From Vespa crabro (taxonomy: Eukaryota; Arthropoda; Insecta; Hymenoptera; Vespidae): DNA of 64,000 nucleotides. The position numbers and the translations under genes were made by a program. This document shows, in pieces, positions 23,807-36,540 of the stretch (the first letter of the stretch is position 1; every line of letters begins with the position of its first letter). The stretch is taken from positions 16,736,999 to 16,800,998 of the forward strand of contig NC_060956.1 of assembly GCF_910589235.1 (NCBI RefSeq), written 5' to 3'. The notes under the pieces are model-generated. The model was given only the letters and a program-made list of their open reading frames with translations. It searched no databases and was not told where the DNA came from.

Positions 23807-25300
23807 GTAAGCCAAAAAGAAAAGTAATTCAAGTGTTAGCAATTGGATGAATATTTCTCGCTAGATAAAAGTTCTCTTGGATATTATTATCCCTTTCGTT
23901 CTGGATGTCGTCCGATGTTCACGAAGTTCGAAGAAGTTTGCTACGATATAAATCGTTTTCCATTTTTACGCTGTCCGAGTACGATGGCGATTCTCCTTGG
24001 GATACACAAAATATTTTCTCGTTCTCGTAAGATAGCTCTTGACCATATAAATCCGATAGTTTACTTCGAACGATCCTGCTGGAATAGATTTCACTCTTGA
24101 CTTTTCAATTCGAGCCTTTCCGTTAGTCTCTAGATTTAAGACATCCATCTATGTCAGTGTTTTCGAAGAGATCAAGACAAACGTTTCTTTTCGATAGTAA
24201 ATTTATTTAAATAATAATAGTATTTGTTTTTTACGACTTATATTGAAAAACTATTGGTTCTTTTCTTTTCTTTTTTTTTTTTTTATTATTTTAACGTAAT
24301 ATAAGAACAAGTTGTGCGTTGAAAATTAGAAAAATAGGCTATCTAATATCTATTGGAATGAAGTTTAACGTAGATACGATAAGAACAATATTACAACTTT
24401 GAAGTCATTTTGCTCGGATCGTTTCGTTGTTAGAAGCGGTCGAACAACGAGGGTTTATTCGAAGATAACAAAACGCGAATGATACTGTGTTTCGATCGTA
24501 AAATGACGAGAGATATATCTCTTAGTCACAACAATGAAGGTAACACAAAAGAGACAGTCTAACTTCTGATACATTTCATACCTATTCATTTTATTATTGC
24601 TATAACGTACACGATCAAATGTAGACCACGTTAGAAAAGGTTGTAACAAAATTAAATGAAATTCATAAACGTTTCAAATATTTTCAAAGTCGATTGACTA
24701 ATTTTAAAAGAACAAACCTTTCGTTCAAACTTGTTAATTAATTTTTGTTACGTTTTTGTTTTTTAAGAACAAAATAACTTGTTAACTATTCTATTTTATT
24801 GTTCAATAAAAACATATGAAGAAACTACAAAGGTGGCTTCGTCGAGTAAACTTTTTTAATACAGAACATATGTGGTTAATGCTCGTATATGTGTACTTTC
24901 GGTCTGAGATCTTCGTTTGGCAAAAAGGTATTTAATAAACAAATGTATTTTCAATTTAAGTGGTACGATATTGTTTATATAAATTTGTATAATTCGGATA
25001 GTCAAATAAATAATAAATAGCTTTGTAATTCGATACGTATAAATAAAGGCATATAATCGATCTATAGAAATTTTTGTTTCATTATTCCCACGATTTAATC
25101 GATGGAAAGAAATATGAAAAAGTTAAATTGACAAAGTTTAAAAAATTATTAACATAATTCCGATGAAATTCGAATACATTTGAAATAATTTTAAAACGAA
25201 CCAATTAATTTGAAAAGATCGATCGAGATTAATAACACCATGTGTCGTCTTTTTTATTGAAATATTTTGCGTAGGAAAATATTTCAGGAAATGAAAAAGC
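23807..25300. other. AT-rich putative intron
   Basis: Ordinary AT-rich unique sequence; no repeat longer than 40 bp and no supported exon. Confidence 0.4.
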
Positions 25301-25730
25301 ACGCTAGAGACACGAAGGAACGTAATCCGGTTCGCGTCGCACGTCGTCAAGCTCAATTCCACGATTTTCTATTTCCTTTTGCGGCCTTTGGAGTTTGTAG
25401 AGAAGGAAAGAAGGGAGGATGGAAAAGGGGTTGAAAAGGGATAGAAAGGTTCGCTCTCGCGTCAGTGGGATACTTAAAATCCAGAGAGCGGATTTCCAGC
25501 CCTCGTCACGCCTCGGTCTAATCTGCCAGTTTTATAAGGATACCGTGCCGCGATATTCCTGTGGGAATTCGTCGAGAGGATTTTTCATCTCTTCGCTAAC
25601 CTCACCGCAGTGACCTTAACCAAGCACTGGCAAAGCGTTCACAAGCCACGCGTACCGTTTCGTTCGAACGGGATAGTAGTAAAAGTCGACGTATGCTCTG
25701 ACGGGTACATAAACGTATTCCACGATCCAC
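25301..25730. other. CpG-bearing unique island with a strong acceptor-like site
   Basis: Repeat-free and clearly less AT-rich than its flanks. CTTCGCTAACCTCACCGCAG ends at 25610 and has both a branch-point-like CTAAC and a pyrimidine-rich run. The phase-0 frame after it begins with TGA, so it cannot join directly to the 23806 donor as coding sequence. A TTTTATAAGG (TATA-like) is at about 25530. It could be a regulatory island or an alternative 5' region. Confidence 0.25.
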
Positions 25731-26115
25731 TAATCTCTTTCAACGAATCTCTTTTTCGTTAGAATTATTTGAGACTGCTCAACTCTCATTCCGAATCCTA
25801 TGAATTTCGTGTTTCTCTTTTTTACTCTTTCATATGTCCATTTTTATTTTTATACTTTTTATTTCGTATTTAGATCTGCGTTTTAATATCACTCATTTTG
25901 TAACATTTTTATTTTACTATCATAATATACACATAGTTACTATCGTTTTCTAATATCCTACAATGGATATCTGTTTCGTTAGAATTACTGAAGAACACGC
26001 TCGACTTTCATAATGAGTTCGACAAATTTCGTGTCTTCTTTCTTCGTATCTTATTCGAGAGATCGCTGTTATAATATTACTCATTTAATCGACTGGCTTC
26101 GTAAAACATTTTTTT
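25731..26115. repeat. Old tandem duplication, period ~220 bp
   Basis: Copy 1 begins TAATCTCTTTCAACGAATCT at 25731 and copy 2 begins TAATATCCTACAATGGATAT at 25951. Shared landmarks are TTTCGTTAGAATTA, AATTTCGTGT and TAATATYACTCATTT. Many substitutions and small indels indicate age. Confidence 0.7.
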
Positions 26116-26117
26116 TT

Positions 26118-26145
26118 GGGAGAGGGGAGGGGAGGTGGAGTGGGG
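26118..26145 (+). other. G-quadruplex-type motif
   Basis: Four G runs (GGG, GGGG, GGGG, GGGG) with loops of 3, 1 and 9 nt, directly after a T run. It is unusual in this AT-rich window. Confidence 0.6.
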
Positions 26146-26149
26146 AGAA

Positions 26150-27640
26150 CGGATAATTTACAATAAGAAACGGAGATGAAATGAAATGGTAACTTTTACT
26201 CTTATAAAATGGTAAACGCTTTAAAGTACATATTTCTTAAATTCAGAGTTAAGTTGCCGTTGAATTAGTTTCCTTTAAGAATATCTTTCGTTCGCACGAC
26301 TTTCTTTCTCACCAAAGCGCGTGGAAATTTTAACAGAACAATGAAGAAAATTGTCTTGCTCGTTCCGTTATTTCATTTTATTTTATTATATTCATTCCTT
26401 CATTTTACCGAAAAGTTCTCGAGTTGTTCGCCGATCTCTCGTGAATACCAGGAGTTTTAAATAGAACTGTTTGGAGATAGAAGGGGCGGAGTTAATAAAG
26501 AAAAGTCCTTTGAGGATAATGACGAGAACGTACCTTTTCCCTTGAAAGACAGTGATCATTGAAGAGTGGTGAGGGATTTCTTTTCTTTCTTTTCGAGAAT
26601 CTCATAATCCAGCTCGCTGCAATGAAAAGGATATTTTCATATCGCGGATCGATGACGACGAATTCCATAATTATTCTGAAAGAAATGTGAAAAAATTACA
26701 AAAAAAAAAAAGAAAGAAAAAAGAAAAAACAAGAAAAAAAAGAAAAGGTTCCTTTAAAACGAATTCCAAAGTTACACTACGGATAAGATAGAAAATTATC
26801 TTGTCGTTAAGAATGACGAAAGCTAAATATTTATAAATTACGTTCTTCTTAAAGTATAAGCAAAAGAACTTTTCGAAAGAAAAAAAAAAGAGAGGGGCAT
26901 AGATTTAATCACTTTTTTCCCTTCATTTTTAACTTGCTTATCACGAATGCAAAGGGATCGATGGTAACGGGATTTAGCTAAGCGACGCAGAAAGGGGATC
27001 GGATGTATAGCTCCCGCAGGATGCTAGATAACACGTCTCTCTTCCCCTAAGCTCATTTGTATCAAGTCTGTTCCGGAATTTTCTGCTTGCGGAAATGACT
27101 GCTTTTTTTGTTATCATCTACCGCGTCAATATTTAATAGTTGGCCAACGATCAATTTGTGTTAATTCTTATCGGCAGCTTTCTGCGAAATTTCAAGTTTA
27201 CAATATTATCCTTAGAGTATGGAACAATGAAAAAAAAAAAAAAAAAAGAAAACATCTTTTCCTCTCCAGCTCCTTTAAGTCAATATCTCAAAGAAACATT
27301 GAAATTTATCGAGCGATTAATCTTTGATCCTCTTTGATTAAAGACTGCATTCGCGTTGCTTTTATTATTTGAATATTTAATCAATCGATAAAACGGTTCT
27401 TTTCTGGATCGCAGTTAAAGAGCTTCGCTCATATCAGCTCGACGTATTATCGTTAGAGGATTTTCTGTTCGTTGTAAGAGACTCTCTTTAGAATGATAAT
27501 AATATCATAAATTTTAATAAGAAAATATATTCATATCTTCGCGCTTTCTCCCCCTACCCGTCCCTCCTTCGTTGCTTTTTTAAGGATTAATCTTCAGCTG
27601 CGAATTAAATTTAATATTAAACCGTCGCGTTGCGGTGTTC
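26150..27640. other. Unique DNA, no supported gene
   Basis: A-rich run at 26700-26745 and another at 27230-27250. An acceptor-to-donor frame at 27415-27473 is open in one frame only and enters in the wrong phase for the 23806 donor, so it is not annotated as an exon. Confidence 0.35.
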
Positions 27641-27822
27641 ACTTTCCTGCGCTTTCTAAAATCTGTAATTCTAAATCTGTCGTGTGTTTTATGGAGAAGA
27701 ATTTGAATATGGAAAAACGACGTTTGATAAGGGAAAACCGAGAGATTCGAAAATACAGACGCGCTTTGATTTATTGTTATACGATTTTGATGTATGAGTG
27801 GACAGTAACATTTTATTGTCAG

Positions 27823-27927
27823 CAATTGAGAACGAAGCTTCGCAATAAACTGGTCAATATGCCGTCTGATGACGGATCGGAACGAGCGTCCCGGCGATTT
27901 TCACGAAATAGACTGAAATCGTGTGAG
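27823..27927 (+). other. Weak candidate coding exon, phase 0 to phase 0
   Basis: Acceptor TTTTATTGTCAG (ends 27822), 35 open codons, donor GTGTGAG|GTAATA. The peptide starts QLRTKLRNKLVNMPS and is basic, with an RRFS stretch. It could in principle follow the MADQISSERKE exon in phase. The acceptor and donor are only moderate and no family is recognised. Confidence 0.18.
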
Positions 27928-29410
27928 GTAATATAAAATGAAAACGATGACGTTGAATTTTTCAGAATGCGATCTTGCTCTTCATATGTAGTCATATTGT
28001 AACGATACTATCGAAATTTCTTTTCTTTTCTTTTTTCGTAATTTTATACAATGTATTTGACATTAAGTAGAAAAAGGAAAAGAGAGAAAATAGATAAAGA
28101 GAGACATAAAAATAGAAATATTTTGGAGGAATCTACGGGTTAACGAAAAACCCTTTTCTTTTATTCCTCGTTGTCCGTAATCTCAGAACAGAGATTCTTT
28201 CATCTCTTTGCAATCGCTGACCTTCTTCCACTCATCCTGATTCAAGGGAGCGTACTCCATTAAAGCGAAGAGCGGAAAAATAGAACTCGCTGTGAGGTAG
28301 AAGTGTTTGTCGACACGAGATGGTTCCACGATTTTCTCGATTTTCTACGTTCAAGAGCCCATTACTCGATTATTCGTGTTCTTTTATCTTTTTTTTTCTT
28401 TTTTTCTTTTCTTGTATTTTTTTCTTTATTTTTTTTTTCTTGTACTTTTTTCTGTATATTTTTTATTTTTTTTTGTTAATTAATGAATTGAATTAAAGAT
28501 AAGAATCAAAGAAAAAAAAAAAAAGAAAAATATCGACACTCCGTTCTCTCTTAAAGAGATTGTTTCATTAATATTTTCATAATGTTCTCGTTCAGTTCGA
28601 TTTAAAAAAGTTTTAAGAAAACCGTAGAAGGAGAAGGAAGCGGATCGTCGAGAGAAAAGGCTGGTAAGTACAAGAGAGATGAAACATCCTGGAGTCGGTC
28701 GTCGGGCTAATAGAAGGAAAATATTGAGTTTAAAATTATGAAAAATAAAGAAATGCAAAATGACGTGCGTTTTCCGCTCGTTCGTGGCAAAATCCACCGA
28801 TGGAGTAATTTTCTAAAAACAGAGTAACTCTCGACTCGATTAAAATTTATGAATTAATCTTATTATTACTTTATCGGTAGAAACGAAAAATCTTTGTTTG
28901 TCTTTTGATTTTTTTGTATGCCTATTTATAATTTCTACGTTATAGGGACAGGGACACACAATTAAAACGAAAGAAAAAGAGAAGAAAAAAAGAAAATAAA
29001 CAAGAAAAAGAAAATCCAAAATAGGATTACGTTTGAGAAAATATAGTTTAAGTTACTATCCTAAATGCGTAAACATTAATATTACAATATATATAGAGAG
29101 CTCACATACGTGTATATATATACATATATATATATATACTTACATATTAAAAAATTCTTGGTGGATCAATAAATAACAACTTTAAGAGTTCCTAATAAAA
29201 GATTCGATTATAATAGTTTTTGGACTACCTCCAAACACTATGATTTTGTAATAGGCCGAAAGATTTGAAGGAAAGGCGACTTTTCGTAATACATACGCAT
29301 CAGCCCATCTTTCTTCACCCCTCATACTTTAAAAATGTTCTGCGTGCCGAAGATATAAATACGTTCTGTCGTATATGTAAAAAAGAAAAAGAAGATAGAA
29401 AGAGAAGGAG

Positions 29411-29445
<35 letters not shown>

Positions 29446-30682
29446 AAAAAAGCAGACAGGAACGTTAAAGAAGCGGCACGATGAAAACGTTAGGACGTTG
29501 TTGCGCATTTTTACGTATTCTTTTTGGGACGTTCTGATGGGCTCCGGATGTGGGCGTCGATTGGTTGAACGCTCATCGTAACCGTGTTTGTACCCAATAA
29601 TTCGTCGTGACTCATCGATCATTCTGTTCTTTTGACTCGACGTGAATACGAATAGGAGGAAGAAAGATGGACACACACACACACATGCATACACTTTCGA
29701 TATCCTTCATGTTGTCATCGTCGCGCACTTTCAAATCTTAATTAAGAATTAATGTCGAAATTTTATCGGCCTCTACGTCATTTAATTGTAACATAGAAAA
29801 TCACGATTATGAGAAATCGAAGTTCACGAATGAAATATTTCGTAAGAGAAAGATTTTTAGATAGAATGATTTATGAGAATGATTCTTTTATATGTCTATG
29901 TTTGATTCTCATAAATAATTTCCCTTTCTTTTTATTATAAATTTGTTCCTTTGAAGAGGTTTATCGTGCCATGTTAGATACGAAATACAGTATTATTTGG
30001 GAGAGAGAGAGGGAGAGAGAGAGAGTAAATGCAGAGATCGAATGCAAAAACCATAGAAAATCGTGGAAACGTGATACAGTCTGTTGTTGCCTGAGGCAGA
30101 CATATTGGTCCAGGCGCGTGCTGGGAAAGTGTAAAATATTTCAAGACTCGCTAACCTTCTCTCTCTCTCTCTATCTCTCTCTCTCTCTTTTTCTTTCTTT
30201 TTGTCTTCTTTTTCTTTCTCTTTCCCTATCTTCTCCAGCTTTTTCTTTCCCTATCTATAACTTGCCTTATAATATATATCGTCTACTCGTACCATGTCCC
30301 ATATAACCCCTCACCACGTTCCCGCGCATAATCCTGCGGTTTATCAGCCAGTGAATCGCCATTCATGTGCCTCTAAGCATTCATATCCTCACTGTAACAA
30401 TGATTTTCTATTCCTCAACGTCCATCCTTATCTTTTAAAAAAGAATTCTGTAAACTTCTCATGTTGAAGTATCGAAAGCTTTTCTCGATACTTTTCTACG
30501 GAACAATTTGACTTTATCTGTAAATATTTTTTATTTATTTATTTATTTATTTTTTCCTTTTTTTTTAGTTTTCTTAATAAACATGCTTTTGACATGAACA
30601 TACATGTACATTCTTGTCTACGAGTGTCAATCAATCTCAATTCAAAAATTTTTTCGTACAATGCATCTTATTATTTCATTAT

Positions 30683-30684
<2 letters not shown>

Positions 30685-30729
<45 letters not shown>
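30685..30729. repeat. (GA)n microsatellite
   Basis: Uninterrupted GA repeats. Confidence 0.95.
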
Positions 30730-30736
<7 letters not shown>

Positions 30737-31738
30737 GTTAGCTATATTCGAAAAGTAGAATCGCGTGGCTATGTCCGATTTGCGGGATTTTCGGACGGTT
30801 GAGAAAAGGTACATGATGCTTCGCCATTTCACGATGGAAAGTTGTACAACTATAATAAAAGAATAAAGAAAAGAAAATGCAATGGATGGGATAGAGTGGT
30901 GGAAAAAAAGAGAGCAGGAGGAACGAAGAATAGATAGGTAAAAACGTAGAAAAAAGTTCGGTGGGTAGGAAGTATGCGAAGAGAAAGGGAAGTTCGTTGT
31001 TGGTAAAAAAAAAAAGAAAAAAACAAAAAAAAGGAAAACAAGAAAAAAGCAAAAAGAAAAAGCGAACAACGCTCTCGTTTTCGGACGAACGCACTCGTAA
31101 AACAAGCTGGACGTATCTCGTGCGAAATAAAACACGCTTGCGGCCGGCCATCTTTTTCTACCTGTCCTTCCCATTATTCGTCCGTCTATCTCTCTTTCTT
31201 TTACTAGTTTCTCGACACTTCTCATTTTTTCTTCTTCTTCTTTTTCATTACTATTGTATCCCTGCAATAGGTTCATTTTCGATCGTGCATCTTCCTTACT
31301 CCGACGGTTATTCCTTCATCTCACAATTTATTGCTTTCTATTGCTTTCTATTTCTTGCTCGATGTTGTACGATGACCAATGGAAAATCGGTTGGCTTTAT
31401 AAAATTATTACATTCGTTCTTTTTATGTTGACGTGTTCGTTTAGTAAATGAAATCAATAATTTTGTTGATATTTTTCTCATATTGTATTGCAAGTATCCA
31501 TAGAAAATATTAATACTTTAAATTTTGCATTAATTATAATCTATAGAGCTTATAGCACATTTTGGTCGAAGTTGAATTAACAATAAAGTATGGTTCTACA
31601 GTTCCTGTCGATCGTTTTAGTACACACAAGTTGCAGACATCTTGTCAGAAGGCGATGTAATGTTGAACACAAGAAGCACGTTAGATGTTTGAAACTTATA
31701 GAGGAAAGGTCTAAAGTACAGTTTAGAAATAGATGGTT

Positions 31739-31741
<3 letters not shown>

Positions 31742-31780
<39 letters not shown>
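31742..31780. repeat. (AT)n microsatellite
   Basis: Uninterrupted AT repeats. Confidence 0.95.
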
Positions 31781-31781
<1 letters not shown>

Positions 31782-32341
31782 CTTATAATATAAGAATTTG
31801 TGCTTATAGCCGTCCTTAATTATTTTGCTTCTATGTAATAAATAATGAAATAAAATATATCATTTAGACCTCTATTTATTCTATTTGTTCCTTCAATTGA
31901 ATAAAAGTCTAAGCCATATTCATCACAATTTATTGAATACCATGTAATTTATGAATCGTTTTTTTCCAAAAATGTGTTAAATGTCCTTTAGGCCCTTATT
32001 TGAAGTTTCCATTAAATTCATTTTTTCATGTTGCTTTGTTGTATCGGAAAATTCAATGGAATAAAATACGTAACTGTGATGTAACACGGCAGACTAGTTA
32101 TTTCTTAATCGTGTAAATTAATTGCTTTGTTACGATGGTAGAAATTATAACAGGCGAACGAATTAATTAATGAAATAAATAAATTGATTCTTTCGACTTT
32201 TATTATTGAGAGTTGCATAAAAATCTGAATCGTTTACGGTCTCCTTAATTAAGCAAAAGGTAATACGATTCATCTTTCACGAAGAAAGAATAGAGAATAT
32301 AATCTAAAGAAAATAATCATAAAAAAGAAAAGTTTGAGAGA

Positions 32342-32438
32342 ATGAAGGAACAACAACTAGTATCAGGGGTATCATCAAGCTGCTCCAGTGAAAATTCTAA
32401 ACCGAAAAAGCTCGCGAAGACAAACGAGGGGTAATCAG
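32342..32438 (+). other. Weak candidate start exon with overlapping frames
   Basis: ATG at 32342 opens 30 codons (begins MKEQQLVSGVSSSCSSENS, Ser- and Lys-rich) to TAA at 32432. Three donor-like sites overlap its end: GTAATC at 32431, CAG|GTAGGT at 32439 and AG|GTAAAG at 32443. A second frame is open into CAG|GTAGGT and contains APVKILNRKSSRRQTRG, faintly like the VKIL-R start of SUZ-type motifs. No acceptor with a pyrimidine tract precedes it. Confidence 0.15.
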
Positions 32439-32639
32439 GTAGGTAAAGTGGAAAGATAGAGAGAAGTAAAGAAGATAAGAGAGTGAAAAGTAAAAAACAG
32501 AAGAAGAGAGAAAAAGAGAAAACCTTTCACTGGGTCTCTAACTTTATGGTTGAGGCTTCGACACTTAAAAAGCGTGACATTTTCGAGTATTTCCGGGTAA
32601 CTTTGTTTCGTGCCGTTTGTGCTTCTCTGCTTATAGTTA

Positions 32640-32684
32640 TACACATACATGCACACACATACACACACATACACACATGCATAT
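32640..32684. repeat. Interrupted (CA)n repeat
   Basis: ACACATA / CACACATA variants. Confidence 0.8.
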
Positions 32685-32933
32685 ACGAGAAGAACTACGT
32701 GGAGAAATTGTACTCGTGAGTACGGATACCTAAAAGTAGACGAGAGCAAGAGGTGAAGTAGACAAAAAAGAAAGAGAGAGAGAGAGAGAGAGAGACAGAG
32801 GGAAAGGGAGAAAAAGATGATAGAAAGAGAAAAGAGACATAAAGAGAAGTCGAAGGGGAAGTAGGGCTTTAGGGTGGGTGCTGAGTGGGTAAAGAAAAAG
32901 AGATAAAAAGAGAGAAAGAGAGAAGTTTCTCAC

Positions 32934-33050
32934 CTAGCCGAGAGTGAGAAAGCTTTTCGCGTGACGAGTGCCACATAACGAATGATCGTTACTTCTCGAG
33001 CGGGACAAAAGGCTCGTAAACAAAACAGGCTCGACTGTGGGCACCCTCAT
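32934..33050 (-). other. CpG-rich minus-strand candidate 5' exon
   Basis: On the minus strand an ATG at 33050 opens 38 codons (MRVPTVEPVLFTSLLSRS...) whose TAG directly abuts the donor CGGCTAG|GTGAGAAA. The block is CpG-rich and sits next to a long CT/CTAT tract. If transcribed it would more likely be a leader exon with an upstream ORF than a coding exon. No family recognised. Confidence 0.15.
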
Positions 33051-33054
33051 AGCC

Positions 33055-33195
<141 letters not shown>

Positions 33196-34077
33196 CTCCC
33201 CTTTAACCGAGTATAGCCCATGGCTGTTACCGACAGTTTTCGCTTTTCGGCTTCCGCACGTTTAAAGTCGTTTAGAAGGAAAACCTTCTCTTCTTTTCGT
33301 TCGAACCCAAACTCGGTAGCCTAATTATCACTCGTACCTTCCTACAAATTAATTTGTTCGTATTCAAAGTCTTTCTTCTAAGGAGCTCAAACTTCCCATA
33401 GTTCCTTTCTGCCTTCATTTCCCTGCCTCATTACTCGTTTGCCAAAGTTGTTTGATCTCTTAACGAGTTGTCTGCCTGTCGATGACAAGGAATTACTACG
33501 CTGTTGCTTCTTTCAACTTTTGGGAACTCGAAAATCAAGGTCCGTTTTAAAGATTTATTTATTTTTCCTTTTGTTTCTTTTTTACATGAAATTTCAATCA
33601 TTATATTATTAATTAAAATGAACGAAAATGAAAATGTATGATTTAAAATTTTATAAAAGTTAGGACTTTTTAACGAACGTATCGAATGCTTTAAATTGAT
33701 CAAACAAATAATTGTATAAAGAATTGTTTTGTAACGATCATTCGCTATATTTCATACGATTTGTAATCAAGGTACTCACGACGTGATTACACTTCATAAA
33801 AATCACGATAAAAAAGAATTTGTGTAACGAAAAGAATGCATTGCTTTTTTGTATGAGCATAAATATGTACACGTACCTCGCATCAGATGTGCCAGAAAGC
33901 TTGGTGCTTGCATGTTTGACCTTCTTCCTGCCTTTTTTGCATACTTTTTCACCTCTTTCTCTTTCATCCTTTATCCACTCATCCTTTTTTTCGACGCTCG
34001 CCACGTCTTCATCCCATCCCATCCTTATGTATTATACGTACAACGCGAGCGAGTGATACATTTTTTATAGTTCTCTC

Positions 34078-34116
34078 TGTCCCTCTCTTCTGTCCCTCTC
34101 TTCTGTCCCTCTCTCT

Positions 34117-34147
<31 letters not shown>

Positions 34148-34162
34148 CCTCTCTCTCTCTTT
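34078..34162. repeat. 13-bp tandem TGTCCCTCTCTTC x3 plus (CT)n
   Basis: Units at 34078, 34091 and 34104 (the last variant), continuing into CT dinucleotides. Confidence 0.85.
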
Positions 34163-35171
34163 CGCCTTATTAATTATTTTTTGATTTCAAGATACATCAA
34201 AATTTCCCTCTGATCATCTTGCATTACGAATTTTCATATTAAAACAACGATTAAATTTTAAAAACGTCAATCTTCAAAATAATAAGGAATAATAAAAGAT
34301 TCTATATTTTTGGTGTAATACTTTTGACGATTTTATAAAAAATGAATACAAACTCTATATAATAAAACTTTATATAAACGATTTATATAATATCTAAAAG
34401 TGCACTATTCTTGGTAATTATTTAAAAAAAAAAATGAATAAAAAAATTTATTTCAGAAATAAATTAATACAAATGAATTCGATTATTTAATAAATTATCA
34501 AGTAAATATTGCATAATAATAATACGTCTTTGAAATTTATATCAATGTTACTGATGACGTTAATTTTTTCTCTCACGACGATTTGAAAGAATTTTTTTTC
34601 TCTTCAACGGATACCATGAAGTCAAACAATTCCTATAAACCGTTTGAAATCGTTCGTTTTATTCACACATTTCCTCCATGTCCTCCCACAAGGAAGACTC
34701 GAAACGAGTCTCTCGTGGCAGGAAGGCCGTTTGAGTTTCAGTTGGAAAACGCGAGCGTATACGAGAGAGGGAGAAGAAGAGAGAGTGAGAGAAAGGGTGA
34801 ACAAGAGAGAGAGAGAGAGAGAAACTCCGGAACTTTTGTCCCACCGATGATCAATAAATCCCTCGAGTTTCATCATACGAAACGTTATCGGAACACTCAA
34901 ATTCAGAAACGGAAATATATGAAATGGTTTCTTGCTGTTCAAAAAAGATTTCGAAATGTCAAAAGAACAGTATAAACATATATATCTCATTACAAATTTT
35001 CGTGGATAATAATTATTTTTCTTTCAAATATTAATAATACTCTTATCTATTAAAATATTTCCTAAATTTAATATGCTAAGCTGATATACAATCTTTATTA
35101 TATATAGACAGTATTTATTTATATTTTATTAGAGAGGAGATATTCACTATTGATTAATATCTATTTTATGT

Positions 35172-35174
<3 letters not shown>

Positions 35175-35214
<40 letters not shown>
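35175..35214. repeat. (AT)n microsatellite
   Basis: Uninterrupted AT repeats. Confidence 0.95.
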
Positions 35215-35218
<4 letters not shown>

Positions 35219-35709
35219 AAAGGCGAAACTTCTTATAAAATAAACTTTGTTTACTTAGGTCGGTAATTTGATAAGCGTAAAGGGAAATAAATAGTTCGGC
35301 CTTTGTTTACAGTATGCAGCCTAATAACCGACAACTAGGTTATACTCCTTATCAACTTAGAAATTTATAATATAATTTATAACATTTTATAATAATAAAT
35401 GATCTTATTTCATATATGATCTTATATCACATCGTTAAATTCAATTCTCAAGAAATGCTATTGAACTACGAAAAGAAAAATATATATAGTGCCATTAAAA
35501 AAAAAATTGAATTTGACTTTGTAATTTTTCCTACCACTCGATCTGCAAAAAAAAAAAGAGTTTGCTACCATTTGATGTGTCCCTTCATATCAAACAAATT
35601 TGTAAAAGAACTTTTTTGATAGGTTTAGTCCCTCACAAGATATTACAATTTTTTGACATAAACCGGGCACCCATATATATGTTTTCTTACATATATATTT
35701 TGTGTTCCT

Positions 35710-35712
<3 letters not shown>

Positions 35713-35758
<46 letters not shown>
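35713..35758. repeat. (AT)n microsatellite
   Basis: AT repeats with TGTA variants at the right end. Confidence 0.9.
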
Positions 35759-36540
35759 GTATTTTTATTATTATATTATGTTTTTATTATTATTTCATTC
35801 ATGGTAGAACTATGAAAAAAAATATTCAAAATAATCGAGATAGTCGAATATTAAGTTTATTCGTTGCGTGATCTCGTCGCACGTGTGGTCCAACTCAGCG
35901 ACAGCTAAAAGAGTAGAATGAGAGCGAGAGAGAGAGAGAGAGAGAAAGAGAGAGAAAGTGAAAAGAGAGGTCCCACTTCGTTTCAGTTGATTGTACCCGC
36001 CTGCTCAGCATCATAAACTTGATCCCGAACTTATTTCAAGCCCTCAGGATGACTACCACGCTACTTTTATTCGACGATGTTTTATTCCTACGACGTTGAA
36101 CGTTTGCTCGTGCCATGACGTCCAGGATTACGGGTGTCTGGATCTATGTACTTTCGATATTCTCTTACTCGTTGACGTCTTTGGCAGATTCTCATTGAAT
36201 AATACTCCTTTGACTCTTATGATTTATGATTCATACTTCAGTGTGGTTAAATGTTGTTGTACATACGTAAAATAATCGATTCATTGCAGAAACGTTTAAT
36301 TATTTTCTTATGATAAATTAATCTATCAAAATTTCACGATAAAATAATAACGTTGATTTGTGTATTTTAATTGCATATTCAAAAATGATCCAACGTGTAC
36401 AAAATTTTCTATATTTTAATATAATGTAATAAGAAAGAACAGCTAAATGTTTTTGCTCTTTCGTTTATTGTTAGATTCGATTTAACGATTTACTGTTAGA
36501 TTCGATTTTTTTTGTTTTTTTTTTTGTTTTTTAAATTGTT

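Larger units (their letters stand above)
27940..32341. other. Long stretch without supported gene
   Basis: AT-rich unique DNA with a diverged T-rich repeat (28395-28475), GA tracts (29415-29441, 30685-30729), short CA repeats (about 29671), purine-rich DNA (30860-31070) and (AT)n (31742-31780). A splice-like pair at 28596-28663 (TTCTCGTTCAG ... GGCTG|GTAAGTAC) has stops in all frames and could only be UTR. Confidence 0.35.
33200..36540. other. Mixed unique and repeat DNA, no supported gene
   Basis: Unique CpG-bearing stretches (33210-33540, 34650-34960, 35990-36270) alternate with AT-rich DNA. Repeats include three copies of TGTCCCTCTCTTC (34078-34116) leading into CT repeats, (AT)n at 35175-35214 and 35713-35758, and GA at 35923-35957. 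Frames of 94-130 codons here have no clear starts or families. Confidence 0.35.

Noticed and set aside
27415..27473. Exon-like segment, single open frame
   Set aside because: Its entry phase (2) does not fit the phase-0 donor at 23806, and the acceptor context is ordinary.
28596..28663. Exon-like segment with good acceptor and GTAAGTAC donor
   Set aside because: All three frames contain stops, so not a coding exon; left as a possible UTR only.
30671..31276. 201-codon minus-strand frame
   Set aside because: Built from a GA tract and purine-rich DNA read as Phe/Leu/Ser; a 156-codon frame is open on the other strand over part of it.
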